From positions 1 through 27,838 of IMG/VR virus record IMGVR_UViG_3300002514_000190: a stretch of 27,838 nt of DNA. One strand, given 5' to 3'. Below, piece after piece: positions 1 to 7,650 of the stretch (within the stretch, counting starts at the first letter, position 1; the number at the start of each line of letters is the position of its first letter). The notes beneath the pieces were generated by a model that saw only the letters and a program-made list of their open reading frames with translations, had not been told where the DNA came from and searched no databases. Source of the DNA: a virus. A program made the position numbers and the translations under genes.

Positions 1-413
1 AAACCGGGTACGTTGTCAACAACAAATTGCAAAGAAACCTTTTTTGCTTTCTGTCCCTTGGGGATTTTGATGCCGCAGAGTTTGCGAGCGGATGTGGCGG
101 CGAGATACTTCGGCTCACCATAAAACATATTATAACACAGCCACGAAATAATGCCATTGATTTTGGATAAAAGTGATAAGGTCTGAGCCGAGGAGAAGCC
201 GGAGCGGAACGATTGAAGGGACTGTTCAATATATACAAGTTCTATGGGATATTCGCCCTCTAAGTCCTCCAAGCGCTTTCTAACAATTTGTATTTTCTTG
301 AAGAAGTTCTTTTCTTTTCGTAAGTCAATATGATCGCATGCGAGGATCTTGCCTCCGTGGTCCAATATTGTATAGCCAGTTATACTGGTTGATATGTCTA
401 AGCCTAAAATCAC
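1..413 (-). CDS. RuvC-like Holliday junction resolvase (3' end beyond window)
   Basis: Translating the minus strand from a GTG at 413-411 gives 137 residues that stay open to base 1, so the C-terminus is cut by the window edge. It begins VILGLDISTSITGYTILD, the first strand of an RNase H-like fold with the catalytic Asp at residue 6. A second acidic motif, YIEQSLQSF, places a Glu at residue 63. The following helix (LSLLSKINGIISWL) and the basic stretch KLCGIKIPKGQKAKKV near residues 111-126 match the order in RuvC-family resolvases. These enzymes are about 170 residues, so the last one or two catalytic Asp residues lie outside the window. Such nucleases cut four-way or branched DNA and in phages may clear recombination intermediates before packaging. 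The GTG directly follows the TAA of the 411-residue gene (TAAGTG). No strong Shine-Dalgarno sequence is visible, so coupled re-initiation is likely. A related RNase H-fold nuclease is the main alternative. Confidence 0.82.
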   Translation of the reverse strand, partial: MILGLDISTSITGYTILDHGGKILACDHIDLRKEKNFFKKIQIVRKRLEDLEGEYPIELVYIEQSLQSFRSGFSSAQTLSLLSKINGIISWLCYNMFYGEPKYLAATSARKLCGIKIPKGQKAKKVSLQFVVDNVPG

Positions 414-1649
414 TTATATATCTAATTTCAATTTGAAAGTAAAGTCTCTTGTAGGAGTTTTTCTAATGGGTGTTGCAGGTTTAGCAATTGCGATAAGGTT
501 TTTGTTTCGGTCATAGATTGCAATTTTAGAAACATAGGTAGTTTTTACAAAAGACCCAGTAGGATCATTATACGAGGAACTAACAATATTTTTAATAGTT
601 AGTTCCTCGTTTTGTACATAAGCTGTTGGCGACGAGCTAGCTTGGCTGCCGGATTGAAAGCTCACAAAGGTAGGATTATTAGAATGATTAAGGTCCCCTT
701 TGGGAGCAGTAGCAAACATAGTAATATTCTGAATTTTAGTCGTGCCGCTCATATAGAGCAAGAAAGCACTATCGGGACACACGCTGCCCAAGGCCCCTGC
801 CGTTCCTGGTATAGATTGAGCAAAATAACGCCAGCGCGGAAAGTCAGTCCCGCTTACATAGGTGTCTCGGTGAGCGCCGCTCTTGAGTGCCGTAGAGCCT
901 GTTAGAATTATAAACCCTTCATTATATAATACAAGCCCGATAGCACTTCCGCTAGCTGGGGATCCAGCATAGTTATCATAAAGAACCCCGTCACGGTTGA
1001 GGTCCTGAGCTTGGGCTATTTGAGAGCCCGTAAAATAATATTTCAAATTTACAGAACCCGGCTTAATTTGAGTACCATAAAAAATAGTAGGAACACTAAT
1101 CAAGCCAAGCGGTATATTCTCAAAACTTCTTTGAAGTACTGACGATGAGTAATCAAATCTAGGATCCACATAACGATAATAATCTATGGTATTTTTAAGA
1201 GCGTGAAGGTGCGAGACAGAACCACTGCTAAGAACAGTTTTGCCGACGGCCGAGCTAGAAATAACAGCCGACACAAAACGGGCCGTAGTTGAGGTGTAAT
1301 ATTCTTTAGTTATAGAAGACGTCTCGGGGTAAGACCCATAAATGATATCACCGAGTTGATACTCACTGGCATAGCTCGCATTTGACGTTGTCCGAAACCC
1401 AATTTTGGTTCCATCTTTAATAATAAAGGGCGTGATAACCCCTGTTTTATCCGCGCTGCGGTCGACATTCATCTCGAAAAGAGATATATGACCGGGAGTG
1501 GTCATACGAATAGATCCGGTAAAAGACCCGGAGATATCAGGAGTGTTGTTGAACGAGGAGGTGCCGTTGTAGACTAAGAGTTTTACTTCAGGGTATGTCT
1601 TAAGCGTATTGATATAGACATCATTACGCTTGAATTTGTACAGGGGCAT
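414..1649 (-). CDS. Virion structural protein, paralogue of the 363-residue protein
   Basis: This 411-residue protein is rich in Ser, Thr, Gly and Tyr and has no signal peptide or membrane segment. Its C-terminal half aligns by eye with the 363-residue protein encoded just upstream. Both have a segment like GLVLYNEGFIILTGS, an NITMF-type strand, a YSSN/HSNNPT-type stretch, and an end like KIAIYDRNKNLIAIAKP...FKLKLDI. The N-terminal part (MPLYKFKRNDVYINTLKTYP) is not shared. I recall this C-terminal pattern from structural proteins of large aquatic phages but know no assigned function. An outer tail, fibre or decoration role is inferred from beta-rich composition and position. The ATG at 1649 is supported by AGGA at 1659-1656, six bases upstream and overlapping the previous gene's TAG stop. 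The CDS ends directly against the RuvC-like gene. Confidence 0.8.
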   Translation of the reverse strand: MPLYKFKRNDVYINTLKTYPEVKLLVYNGTSSFNNTPDISGSFTGSIRMTTPGHISLFEMNVDRSADKTGVITPFIIKDGTKIGFRTTSNASYASEYQLGDIIYGSYPETSSITKEYYTSTTARFVSAVISSSAVGKTVLSSGSVSHLHALKNTIDYYRYVDPRFDYSSSVLQRSFENIPLGLISVPTIFYGTQIKPGSVNLKYYFTGSQIAQAQDLNRDGVLYDNYAGSPASGSAIGLVLYNEGFIILTGSTALKSGAHRDTYVSGTDFPRWRYFAQSIPGTAGALGSVCPDSAFLLYMSGTTKIQNITMFATAPKGDLNHSNNPTFVSFQSGSQASSSPTAYVQNEELTIKNIVSSSYNDPTGSFVKTTYVSKIAIYDRNKNLIAIAKPATPIRKTPTRDFTFKLKLDI

Positions 1650-1655
1650 TGCTCA

Positions 1656-1660
1656 TCCTA
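1656..1660 (-). promoter_or_regulatory. Shine-Dalgarno fused to stop codon (TAGGA)
   Basis: The TAG stop of the 363-residue gene (1660-1658) continues into GA, giving AGGA six bases before the ATG of the 411-residue gene at 1649. An ATG at 1656-1654 overlaps the motif but is out of frame with the downstream gene. This is the second stop/Shine-Dalgarno fusion in the window. Confidence 0.6.
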
Positions 1661-2749
1661 GTAGTCCAAGCGTACTCTGAGGGTAAATTCGTTTGTTGGG
1701 TCCTTCTGGAGGGGTTCAGACAGCTTCGCCACAGCCATCAGCTCATTATCGGGCGAATAGAGTCCGACTGCCGTAGGATAAGAAACAGGATTATCTTGAG
1801 AATTGTTCTTAACTACGAGGCGACTTGCACTCAAATAAGTTTTATTAGAAGAATAATTAAACTCATTATGGTTAGCCCGGCAGAAATAGACAGTAGAGTT
1901 TAGCTCGGTTGTATTATTGAATTGAATGTTGGCAATCCGATGACGAAGTGCGTTGGCGCTCCCTGAAATAGATGCAGTCACAAGCGTATTTCGAACGAGC
2001 TGATCCGTGGCTGTAGCTCCATAAGGATCGAATAGGGGCTGCGATGAAGCACTAATAAGAGACCCAAAGACCGACGCAGTCAGTACTGCAATGCCTGCTT
2101 GATAATATACAAGACCGCATGCGTGGGATCCTGTGCCATTAGTAAGTTGATTCTTCGCTCCGGAACTATTGGTGAGGTAAAGGATTCCATATTCACCAAC
2201 GGGGGAGTTTACTTTATATACATTTTCAGCATTCGTATCTTTGATGAGCGCGGTTCCTGTCATTGAAGACGAAACTCCCTCCGCGACTCCCACTGTCATC
2301 GAAAAACTACCCTTTTTAATCTCGTCTTTGGTCAACAGTCTGGTGAAATTAATAAAAAGAGCCTCATCTATCTTTCGGCCCCCCGTAAGATCGCCATCTT
2401 TATCAAACCTTCGAAGGTTTCCGTTCTCATCAAACCCCACTAAAACTTGTGCCATCTCGTTGTAGATATTAATCTTCTTGGCGTTTTGCGTAGCGGTAGA
2501 AGAAGAGAGACTAGAGGTGGCTGCATAGCCAGCGGTTAGATCAAAAATATGGTTAGCCGAAGAGCTTAGATAAGGATAATCATAGACCGACTGGAACATG
2601 CCATGTGAATAGTTTTTAATATTGTTTCCATTGGGATAAGTGCCGTAGGTACCAGAAATGATAGTACCAGTAATTGGGATAGACTCGTGAAGCAGATTTC
2701 GTGTGGAAACGATATCATTAGCAGTGAGTGTTTTGAATGAAGATGCCAT
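1658..2749 (-). CDS. Virion structural protein, paralogue of the 411-residue protein
   Basis: This 363-residue protein starts MASSFKTLTANDIVSTRNLL and is predicted soluble, with a mixed N-terminal half and a beta-rich C-terminal half. The C-terminal half carries GLVYYQAGIAVLTAS, FNNTTELNSTVYFCRANHNE, FNYSSNKTY and PTAVGLYSPDNELMAVAKL, ending FTLRVRLDY. Each block has a counterpart in the next gene, so the two probably arose by duplication. Around residues 105-122 the Asp/Asn/Gly-rich stretch FDENGNLRRFDKDGDLTGG resembles calcium-binding loops, but that is only suggestive. The protein probably belongs to the tail or baseplate surface, since all its neighbours look structural and none looks enzymatic until the RuvC-like gene. 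The ATG at 2749 has AAAGG eight to ten bases upstream, immediately after the stop of the 326-residue gene. No closer functional assignment is possible. Confidence 0.82.
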   Translation of the reverse strand: MASSFKTLTANDIVSTRNLLHESIPITGTIISGTYGTYPNGNNIKNYSHGMFQSVYDYPYLSSSANHIFDLTAGYAATSSLSSSTATQNAKKINIYNEMAQVLVGFDENGNLRRFDKDGDLTGGRKIDEALFINFTRLLTKDEIKKGSFSMTVGVAEGVSSSMTGTALIKDTNAENVYKVNSPVGEYGILYLTNSSGAKNQLTNGTGSHACGLVYYQAGIAVLTASVFGSLISASSQPLFDPYGATATDQLVRNTLVTASISGSANALRHRIANIQFNNTTELNSTVYFCRANHNEFNYSSNKTYLSASRLVVKNNSQDNPVSYPTAVGLYSPDNELMAVAKLSEPLQKDPTNEFTLRVRLDY

Positions 2750-2761
2750 AATTTCTTACCT

Positions 2762-3742
2762 TTAGCTAGTAGACTTGACAAACCGTACTGGAATGTCAAT
2801 ACTATATCCTGTGTTAATCCCCGAGACGCGAATTGTAGAATCAATAAAACGATAGGAGCCGGCGAGTAGGCTCTGGCCACCATCTGCTGTGGCGTCATTA
2901 GCCAGCGTAGTAGATCCTAGGCTTCCAAGGGTGGTGAATAAATAATCGCTAGTTCTCAGTTCCAAGCTTGATCCCACACGAAGAGCCAAAGTAGTACCTT
3001 TGGGTCCAACAATAGACGAATCAATCGAGATACTCGGAAGATTTTGAACGAATCCGTTAGTAGTATTAGCCGTAAAATAATAATTGGCTATTGAATCATC
3101 ATCGATAAAAGACGGAGTGGCGGCCGCTAATTGAACATTGCTTGCCGCATTGACCGTTGCTGCGGCGCCAGCACCGGGTGGAGGAAATATCTGCCCCAGG
3201 CGATTATCCACTTGCACGATATATTGAGTTTCCACCAAATCATCCGACAGCGGCTCTTCGGCAGAAAGTTGATTAGTATTAAGTCCCTGATCGAATCTAA
3301 CTTTAGAAGTATCTGACCCAGGTCGGAATCCATTTAAAATTCCCGTTCCAAGAACCTTTCCTAAATTGTTTACAGTAGTTTCATCAACCGCAACAATAAA
3401 GGTATTGGCCGCGTTCATGGCGACGCCAATGCCTGTGCGTTCATTGAGCACAATTTCAGGTAAATAAAGGATATCGTTGCGTCCAATCGAAATGAGACGA
3501 GACTTCATGCTTGCAATATTATTAGTAAAGGCTTCTAACACCGGGGTCTGTAATATCTGAAGATCATAGTAGGCAGAGCCACTAACATTATTTTTATCAT
3601 ATAAAGTATAATCTATTTCGTCATCCGCCAAAGCAAATTTAGAAATTTTGAAGCTGCCGTCTCCTTTGGCTAGCCTCATTCTGCCGGTATCTGTTAGTAC
3701 CGCATCAAGTATAATATCACCTGAATTATCTAGGAATCCCAT
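2762..3742 (-). CDS. Phage structural protein with a conserved N-terminal docking-type motif
   Basis: This 326-residue protein opens with MGFLDNSGDIILDAVLTDTG, followed by RMRLAKGDGSFKISKFALAD and DEIDY. I recall this N-terminus as strongly conserved among unnamed virion proteins of many large phages. Its pattern (MxF, aliphatic pair, LTxxGxxxLxxG, aromatic, DDxI) recurs at the N-terminus of the 331-residue protein encoded at 11594-10599, so it may be a shared attachment domain. The middle is Ala/Pro/Gly-rich near residues 190-200 (FPPPGAGAAATVNAAS), like a linker. The last 100 residues alternate hydrophobic and Ser/Thr residues, consistent with an Ig-like domain ending SIDIPVRFVKSTS. A GAGAGGTG Shine-Dalgarno lies about eight bases before the ATG and is one of the strongest in the window. 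The gene follows the largest intergenic gap seen here. Confidence 0.83.
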   Translation of the reverse strand: MGFLDNSGDIILDAVLTDTGRMRLAKGDGSFKISKFALADDEIDYTLYDKNNVSGSAYYDLQILQTPVLEAFTNNIASMKSRLISIGRNDILYLPEIVLNERTGIGVAMNAANTFIVAVDETTVNNLGKVLGTGILNGFRPGSDTSKVRFDQGLNTNQLSAEEPLSDDLVETQYIVQVDNRLGQIFPPPGAGAAATVNAASNVQLAAATPSFIDDDSIANYYFTANTTNGFVQNLPSISIDSSIVGPKGTTLALRVGSSLELRTSDYLFTTLGSLGSTTLANDATADGGQSLLAGSYRFIDSTIRVSGINTGYSIDIPVRFVKSTS

Positions 3743-3792
3743 TGTTTATTCACCTCTCGTAATATAAATAGTGGCCACTTTAACTAATGTCT
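3743..3792. other. Largest intergenic gap, with a 10-bp palindrome
   Basis: This 50-base gap separates the 421- and 326-residue genes and is the only spacer long enough to hold more than a ribosome binding site. It contains the perfect palindrome AGTGGCCACT at 3770-3779. TATAAATA, identical to the T4 late promoter core, occurs at 3763-3770 but on the plus strand, so it would drive transcription against the operon. On the coding strand I see no convincing promoter and no hairpin followed by a T-run. The strong GAGAGGTG before the 326-residue gene suggests re-initiation of translation. Whether the palindrome binds anything is unknown, and AT-rich sequence yields such matches by chance. Confidence 0.3.
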
Positions 3793-5058
3793 CTAAGGAT
3801 TTGTGACGCCTGTATTTTTGAATGTAATGTTTAAATCCATTTTTTTACCTGTTTTTTTGCTTCTTAGTCGAATCTTGAATTTCTTATCCCATACTGAATC
3901 TGCCGCGGCACCTATACTATTGCTCTGTGGGGCTGTATGAAGCGCGCCAACCGGCAGAGGCTGAGATCCCAATACCCGCTGAAGGTGCGCGGGCTCAATG
4001 GCCATAAGTCGCCGAGCAGAACGGACCGGTTGCTGTGGGGTTGATTCAAATGTAAACAACTTCTTCATGAGATATAATTGGCCCGCATTATCCACCAATT
4101 CTAGCTCAAAAATAAAAGTCGGGTTAGAGATGTTCTGATGGCGATCGATTGAGCGAGCACAATAATAATATTTTACATTAGGGCTAATTGTATCCAAATA
4201 TGAAGCGCCAGTGGAAAATTTACTAGGCGCCAGCTGTTCTACAACAGTGGCAAGTTTGTTTCCTATAAACGAAGCATAAGAAGTAGGCTTTTCTTCAATC
4301 CGAAATATCTCATAAGTACGGACCGGGTCATCTGATGCATATGTAATTTTTTCAGTGAGGGAGCCAACCTGGTCGGCCGTTATAACCATATCTTTTTGGG
4401 AGTAATACTCTTTTATAATAAAAGTAGAATCACTCGTTGCTAAAGGAATGGGAACAGATTGGGAGTGGCCCAGGTTGGGTGCAAAAAGTAACAATAACTT
4501 ATTGTTCTTTCCTTTATACGGAATAAATACTATATCAGGAGGTACGGGAGGCTTGTCAGTAATAACACTTGTAACTTTACAGTGTTTCATAACAAGAGGC
4601 TGAATATTGGCCATGTTCTTTACTGTTATCTCAGCCCTAGGGGGTGCGCCGCCTAGTTGTCCGGGATGGGATCCTGCGATATCCTTCTGTGCGGTCTGGC
4701 CATGTTCTCCTGTTGCAAATTTCAACCTAAAAGAACGATTATCTAAATTCTGAACTTCATACTGCACTAGAAATTGGCGGTGTTGCTTCGCAAGCGTATA
4801 GCCGGGGTGATGAGCGGTCTTGGTGGCCCCAGTTGCACCTCCACCAGAAGTACTTGATGGCATTGGTGCAAAACGAGCTCTTATTGTATAGAGGGTATCG
4901 TGGCGTCCATCATCATAATGAGATTGAAAAGCCGAATTAATCCGACTCACTAAGTCAGGCACTTCCACACCTTCATCGTTTTTGAATTCTATAGGGCCAA
5001 CTGAAAGGTTTACTCTCGGCTCTTTTTCTTCAATATCAATATACCAATGAAATCCCAT
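3793..5058 (-). CDS. Structural protein with a fibronectin III-like segment
   Basis: This 421-residue protein begins MGFHWYIDIEEKEPRVNLSV. A Gly/Ser/Thr-rich linker (SSTSGGGATGATK) lies near residues 68-80. At about residues 245-325 there is a pattern typical of fibronectin III-like repeats in phage tail proteins: YEIFRIEEKPTSYASFIG, then PNVKYYYCARSIDRHQN and SNPTFIFELELVDNAGQLY. The C-terminus is basic and strand-rich (KKFKIRLRSKKTGKKMDLNI). Such folds usually mediate protein-protein or weak carbohydrate contacts on the virion exterior, so I infer a tail or fibre-associated role. I recognise no enzymatic motif. The start is well supported: AGGA at 5069-5066 lies seven bases before the ATG and overlaps the TAG stop of the upstream gene. 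The gene ends at a TAG followed by the 50-base gap. Confidence 0.8.
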   Translation of the reverse strand: MGFHWYIDIEEKEPRVNLSVGPIEFKNDEGVEVPDLVSRINSAFQSHYDDGRHDTLYTIRARFAPMPSSTSGGGATGATKTAHHPGYTLAKQHRQFLVQYEVQNLDNRSFRLKFATGEHGQTAQKDIAGSHPGQLGGAPPRAEITVKNMANIQPLVMKHCKVTSVITDKPPVPPDIVFIPYKGKNNKLLLLFAPNLGHSQSVPIPLATSDSTFIIKEYYSQKDMVITADQVGSLTEKITYASDDPVRTYEIFRIEEKPTSYASFIGNKLATVVEQLAPSKFSTGASYLDTISPNVKYYYCARSIDRHQNISNPTFIFELELVDNAGQLYLMKKLFTFESTPQQPVRSARRLMAIEPAHLQRVLGSQPLPVGALHTAPQSNSIGAAADSVWDKKFKIRLRSKKTGKKMDLNITFKNTGVTNP

Positions 5059-5065
5059 TTTCTAT

Positions 5066-5070
5066 TCCTA
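5066..5070 (-). promoter_or_regulatory. Shine-Dalgarno fused to stop codon (TAGGA)
   Basis: The last codon of the 859-residue gene is TAG at 5070-5068, and the following bases make TAGGA. The AGGA part sits seven bases before the ATG at 5058, so the terminating ribosome is already on the next start signal. This is direct sequence evidence for coupled translation. The same arrangement recurs at 1660-1656. Confidence 0.65.
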
Positions 5071-7647
5071 AAACGATAAGTCGGTGAACAGCATCGTACC
5101 TATTATACTGTAGTCCTGTGCGCTGTTTTCGAAGAAGTTCTCGGTGCACCCACCAGGGGCCGCGGCACCGGCGGCATCGGGGTAGAACAGAGAGCTTATG
5201 TGGACAGGAGGTAAATTGGGGCCGCCCGATGATCCTCCAAGTTGGAGAAGCGTGCTAGTAACAAGGAAATCATCTTGCGCGGCTTCGGTCCCGGTAAAGG
5301 TGCCGAGGTAGCCCAGGTTGATGAGGGCTGTATGGGCTGATTGATCCTCGGTCTGGCCGAAGAGGTCGACGTCCCCTGGGTAGTCCCCCACAATAGAGGA
5401 AGCCCCCATGGTGAAGGCTATCGGTGCCTGAACAGAGCTCTTGTAGACTCCTCCGTCTTGATTACCATCAAACCCATAGCCGCGGCGAAGGAAAAGTTTG
5501 ACGCGAGCAAGGTACTGACAGTCGCCCCAATCGGATCCGGATGCCGCCCAGTTCCATTGCAGCTGGTGTAGCGGCTCCTCTGGGTCAATTGCAAAATATC
5601 CCCTCTGAATTTCAGAAAACGATGTATCCGATGTATTATTAGTATAACTAAAGTTACTAATTGCCGCGGCATATGTATCTGCCTTAATCTCCGGGCTCGT
5701 GGCGCGGTAAAATCCTAACGCATTTCCAACGGCGCGGCCATAACCAGCATAACCAGCATAATAAAGCTTCAAATCGTCATAATAATATTTGTTTCCAAAA
5801 ACCACTCGTATTTCTTGAATATCATATTGATAACGAACTCCATACCGCACCTGAGAATCGATATATTGGAGGGGGCCCGGGTCGCTAATTCGTCGCGACA
5901 AATAAATTGTTTGAACTATTGTAGGATCTATGTTGCCGTCTTTGTCGACAACCCTTTTATCTATTTTATAAAGTAGAGTCTCAGAATGTGCGCCGGCGCA
6001 AGACAATACACTTTCAAAATTACGCACAGGATATTTAATATTATTATTGTCCACTTGATCATAAAAGTCTCCAGCAGCAGCTGGGTCTGGAGCATCGAAC
6101 TCTCGCTTTTTTTGTGCAGTGGCAGTCCAGCGACCGTCGTCAGCATAATCTCTTATGAGTACTAGATTATCGCGCTTCCAAGCGAAGTCGGTGACGCCCA
6201 ACTGCGAATTATTATGAGCAATCCGCGAACGAAGCCAAAATGCATGATTTACAAATCCTTGATACATGTCAGGTAGCCCGGGAATTGAGGCCCCCCCACC
6301 TAGTGGGCGGCTGAGGTCTACATATAGAGAGGAGGTAATTGTAGTCGAAGGGCCGGTGTTGCCCTGGGGGTGGCCGCCTATTCCGCGCACAACTTCATGA
6401 AAAGTGGCCGGAGCTGGTGCTCCAGCTTCCAAAAACGTAATAATATACATTTGGAGGAGGTCAAGAAAGCTAGTGTTATCAAAGCCTGTGACGTGATCCA
6501 GTCCTTGAAAAAAAGAGGAAGCTTGCTCAAACTCCCCAGTTGTAGAAGCAAATTCATCTTGGCCTACTGTCACCACATTATAAAAAGGTAGAAAACTGAG
6601 CCCAGAAGTTTTTTTATCGGCCCTGGTGAGCTTATTAATAGCATCAATATCGCTGTGCAACACCACCACATTTTTGAGACTACTAGTGAACTGAGCTGTG
6701 ACGGCTGCGAGATCAGTGGCATTTTCATTGATACGTTGCATCTGGGAGGCGTAACTTTGATAATAGGACTTGGTATGACTTTCACTATAGCCGCCATTGT
6801 TGTCTTGAACAAACCAATCTGTGATACGTTCGAACAACGTAATCGATTGATAGTAATCATCAGCGTAGGCCTCACTTCCCGTATTCCGTAATTCGGCTTC
6901 AAAAATATAAAAATTCGGAAGGAGAGACTCGGGGGTGTTGGCTGTAACATCCTCGTAAGCCGGAGATGTATCTAAATAAAAATTATAGACCGGCTTCACT
7001 TGAATATCAACGCCGCCGCTGAGGCGCACTGATAGGTTCTCCGACGGCTTTAGATATCGAAATGTATGGTCCAAGAAGGCATTCGCGTGACCTTGTCGAT
7101 TAAAAATAGGCGACAAACTACTATTCACCTTGTCGCCGGCTATGAATCCATTTTCCAGAAATTTACCATAATAGGGATCTCCTTCGTTGATACCGGGGTC
7201 CTGAACGAATGTCTTCAATAAATCGTGGGTATGATTAGTGTTCGCGGCATCGTTCCAGTCCGCATGGTTGGGCTCTAGTAAATATTTCGATTGATAAAAA
7301 CGGCCGTGCGAGATGTGGTCAGCCTCTTGGGCTGGGCCGAGGGACGTCCTGTGCAACGGGCGAAGGATGTTTTGCATAGACCCGCCAACAATGTGCTGCT
7401 CATTATTAAAATTCCATACTAATGCACCGTCGTCGCTCGCGTCCGAGCCTTGGTAGGGGAGCACTCCTAGATAATGCCCCTGCACGCCGCGAAAACGGTC
7501 GACCGTTTCCCAATTGTTGCGTAAAAGAGTGTTATTAGCAATGTACTGCGAAGTCGCACTGTTGGCCCGGGCCCAGAGCCCCTGCTGATTATTCATACCA
7601 GCGTTGATAAGAAGAAGTTTGTCTCGTTTTGTAGGATCTTGGGCCAT
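5068..7647 (-). CDS. Large virion structural protein with a fibronectin III-like region
   Basis: This 859-residue protein opens MAQDPTKRDKLLLINAGMNN. It has no signal peptide, membrane helix or recognisable catalytic motif. Near residues 575-640 the succession TIYLSRRISDPGPLQYIDSQ, VRYGVRYQYDIQEIRVVFG and NKYYYDD looks like a fibronectin III-like domain: ligand strand, Pro-rich turn, then the tyrosine-corner pattern YGVRYQYDI. The N-terminal 200 residues are rich in Asn, His, Gly and aromatic residues. The C-terminus is Gly/Ala/Pro-rich (AAGAAAPGGCTENFFE) and ends MLFTDLSF. I recall similar long unnamed proteins in the late region of large phages. A baseplate-peripheral or tail-fibre role is inferred from the neighbours. 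The ATG follows the upstream TAA by three bases. Only a weak GAG lies about twelve bases upstream, so expression probably depends on coupling. Confidence 0.8.
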   Translation of the reverse strand: MAQDPTKRDKLLLINAGMNNQQGLWARANSATSQYIANNTLLRNNWETVDRFRGVQGHYLGVLPYQGSDASDDGALVWNFNNEQHIVGGSMQNILRPLHRTSLGPAQEADHISHGRFYQSKYLLEPNHADWNDAANTNHTHDLLKTFVQDPGINEGDPYYGKFLENGFIAGDKVNSSLSPIFNRQGHANAFLDHTFRYLKPSENLSVRLSGGVDIQVKPVYNFYLDTSPAYEDVTANTPESLLPNFYIFEAELRNTGSEAYADDYYQSITLFERITDWFVQDNNGGYSESHTKSYYQSYASQMQRINENATDLAAVTAQFTSSLKNVVVLHSDIDAINKLTRADKKTSGLSFLPFYNVVTVGQDEFASTTGEFEQASSFFQGLDHVTGFDNTSFLDLLQMYIITFLEAGAPAPATFHEVVRGIGGHPQGNTGPSTTITSSLYVDLSRPLGGGASIPGLPDMYQGFVNHAFWLRSRIAHNNSQLGVTDFAWKRDNLVLIRDYADDGRWTATAQKKREFDAPDPAAAGDFYDQVDNNNIKYPVRNFESVLSCAGAHSETLLYKIDKRVVDKDGNIDPTIVQTIYLSRRISDPGPLQYIDSQVRYGVRYQYDIQEIRVVFGNKYYYDDLKLYYAGYAGYGRAVGNALGFYRATSPEIKADTYAAAISNFSYTNNTSDTSFSEIQRGYFAIDPEEPLHQLQWNWAASGSDWGDCQYLARVKLFLRRGYGFDGNQDGGVYKSSVQAPIAFTMGASSIVGDYPGDVDLFGQTEDQSAHTALINLGYLGTFTGTEAAQDDFLVTSTLLQLGGSSGGPNLPPVHISSLFYPDAAGAAAPGGCTENFFENSAQDYSIIGTMLFTDLSF

Positions 7648-7650
7648 TTC

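Noticed and set aside
2566-2898. 110-codon minus-strand frame spanning the junction of the 326- and 363-residue genes
   Set aside because: It overlaps both well-supported genes in another frame and its hydrophobic product resembles nothing. The real genes have good Shine-Dalgarno sites and recognisable termini.
5738-5765. Short tandem repeat AACCAGCAT
   Set aside because: Only about two copies of nine bases, encoding Ala-Gly-Tyr repeats within the 859-residue protein. Too short to treat as a repeat element or phase-variable tract.
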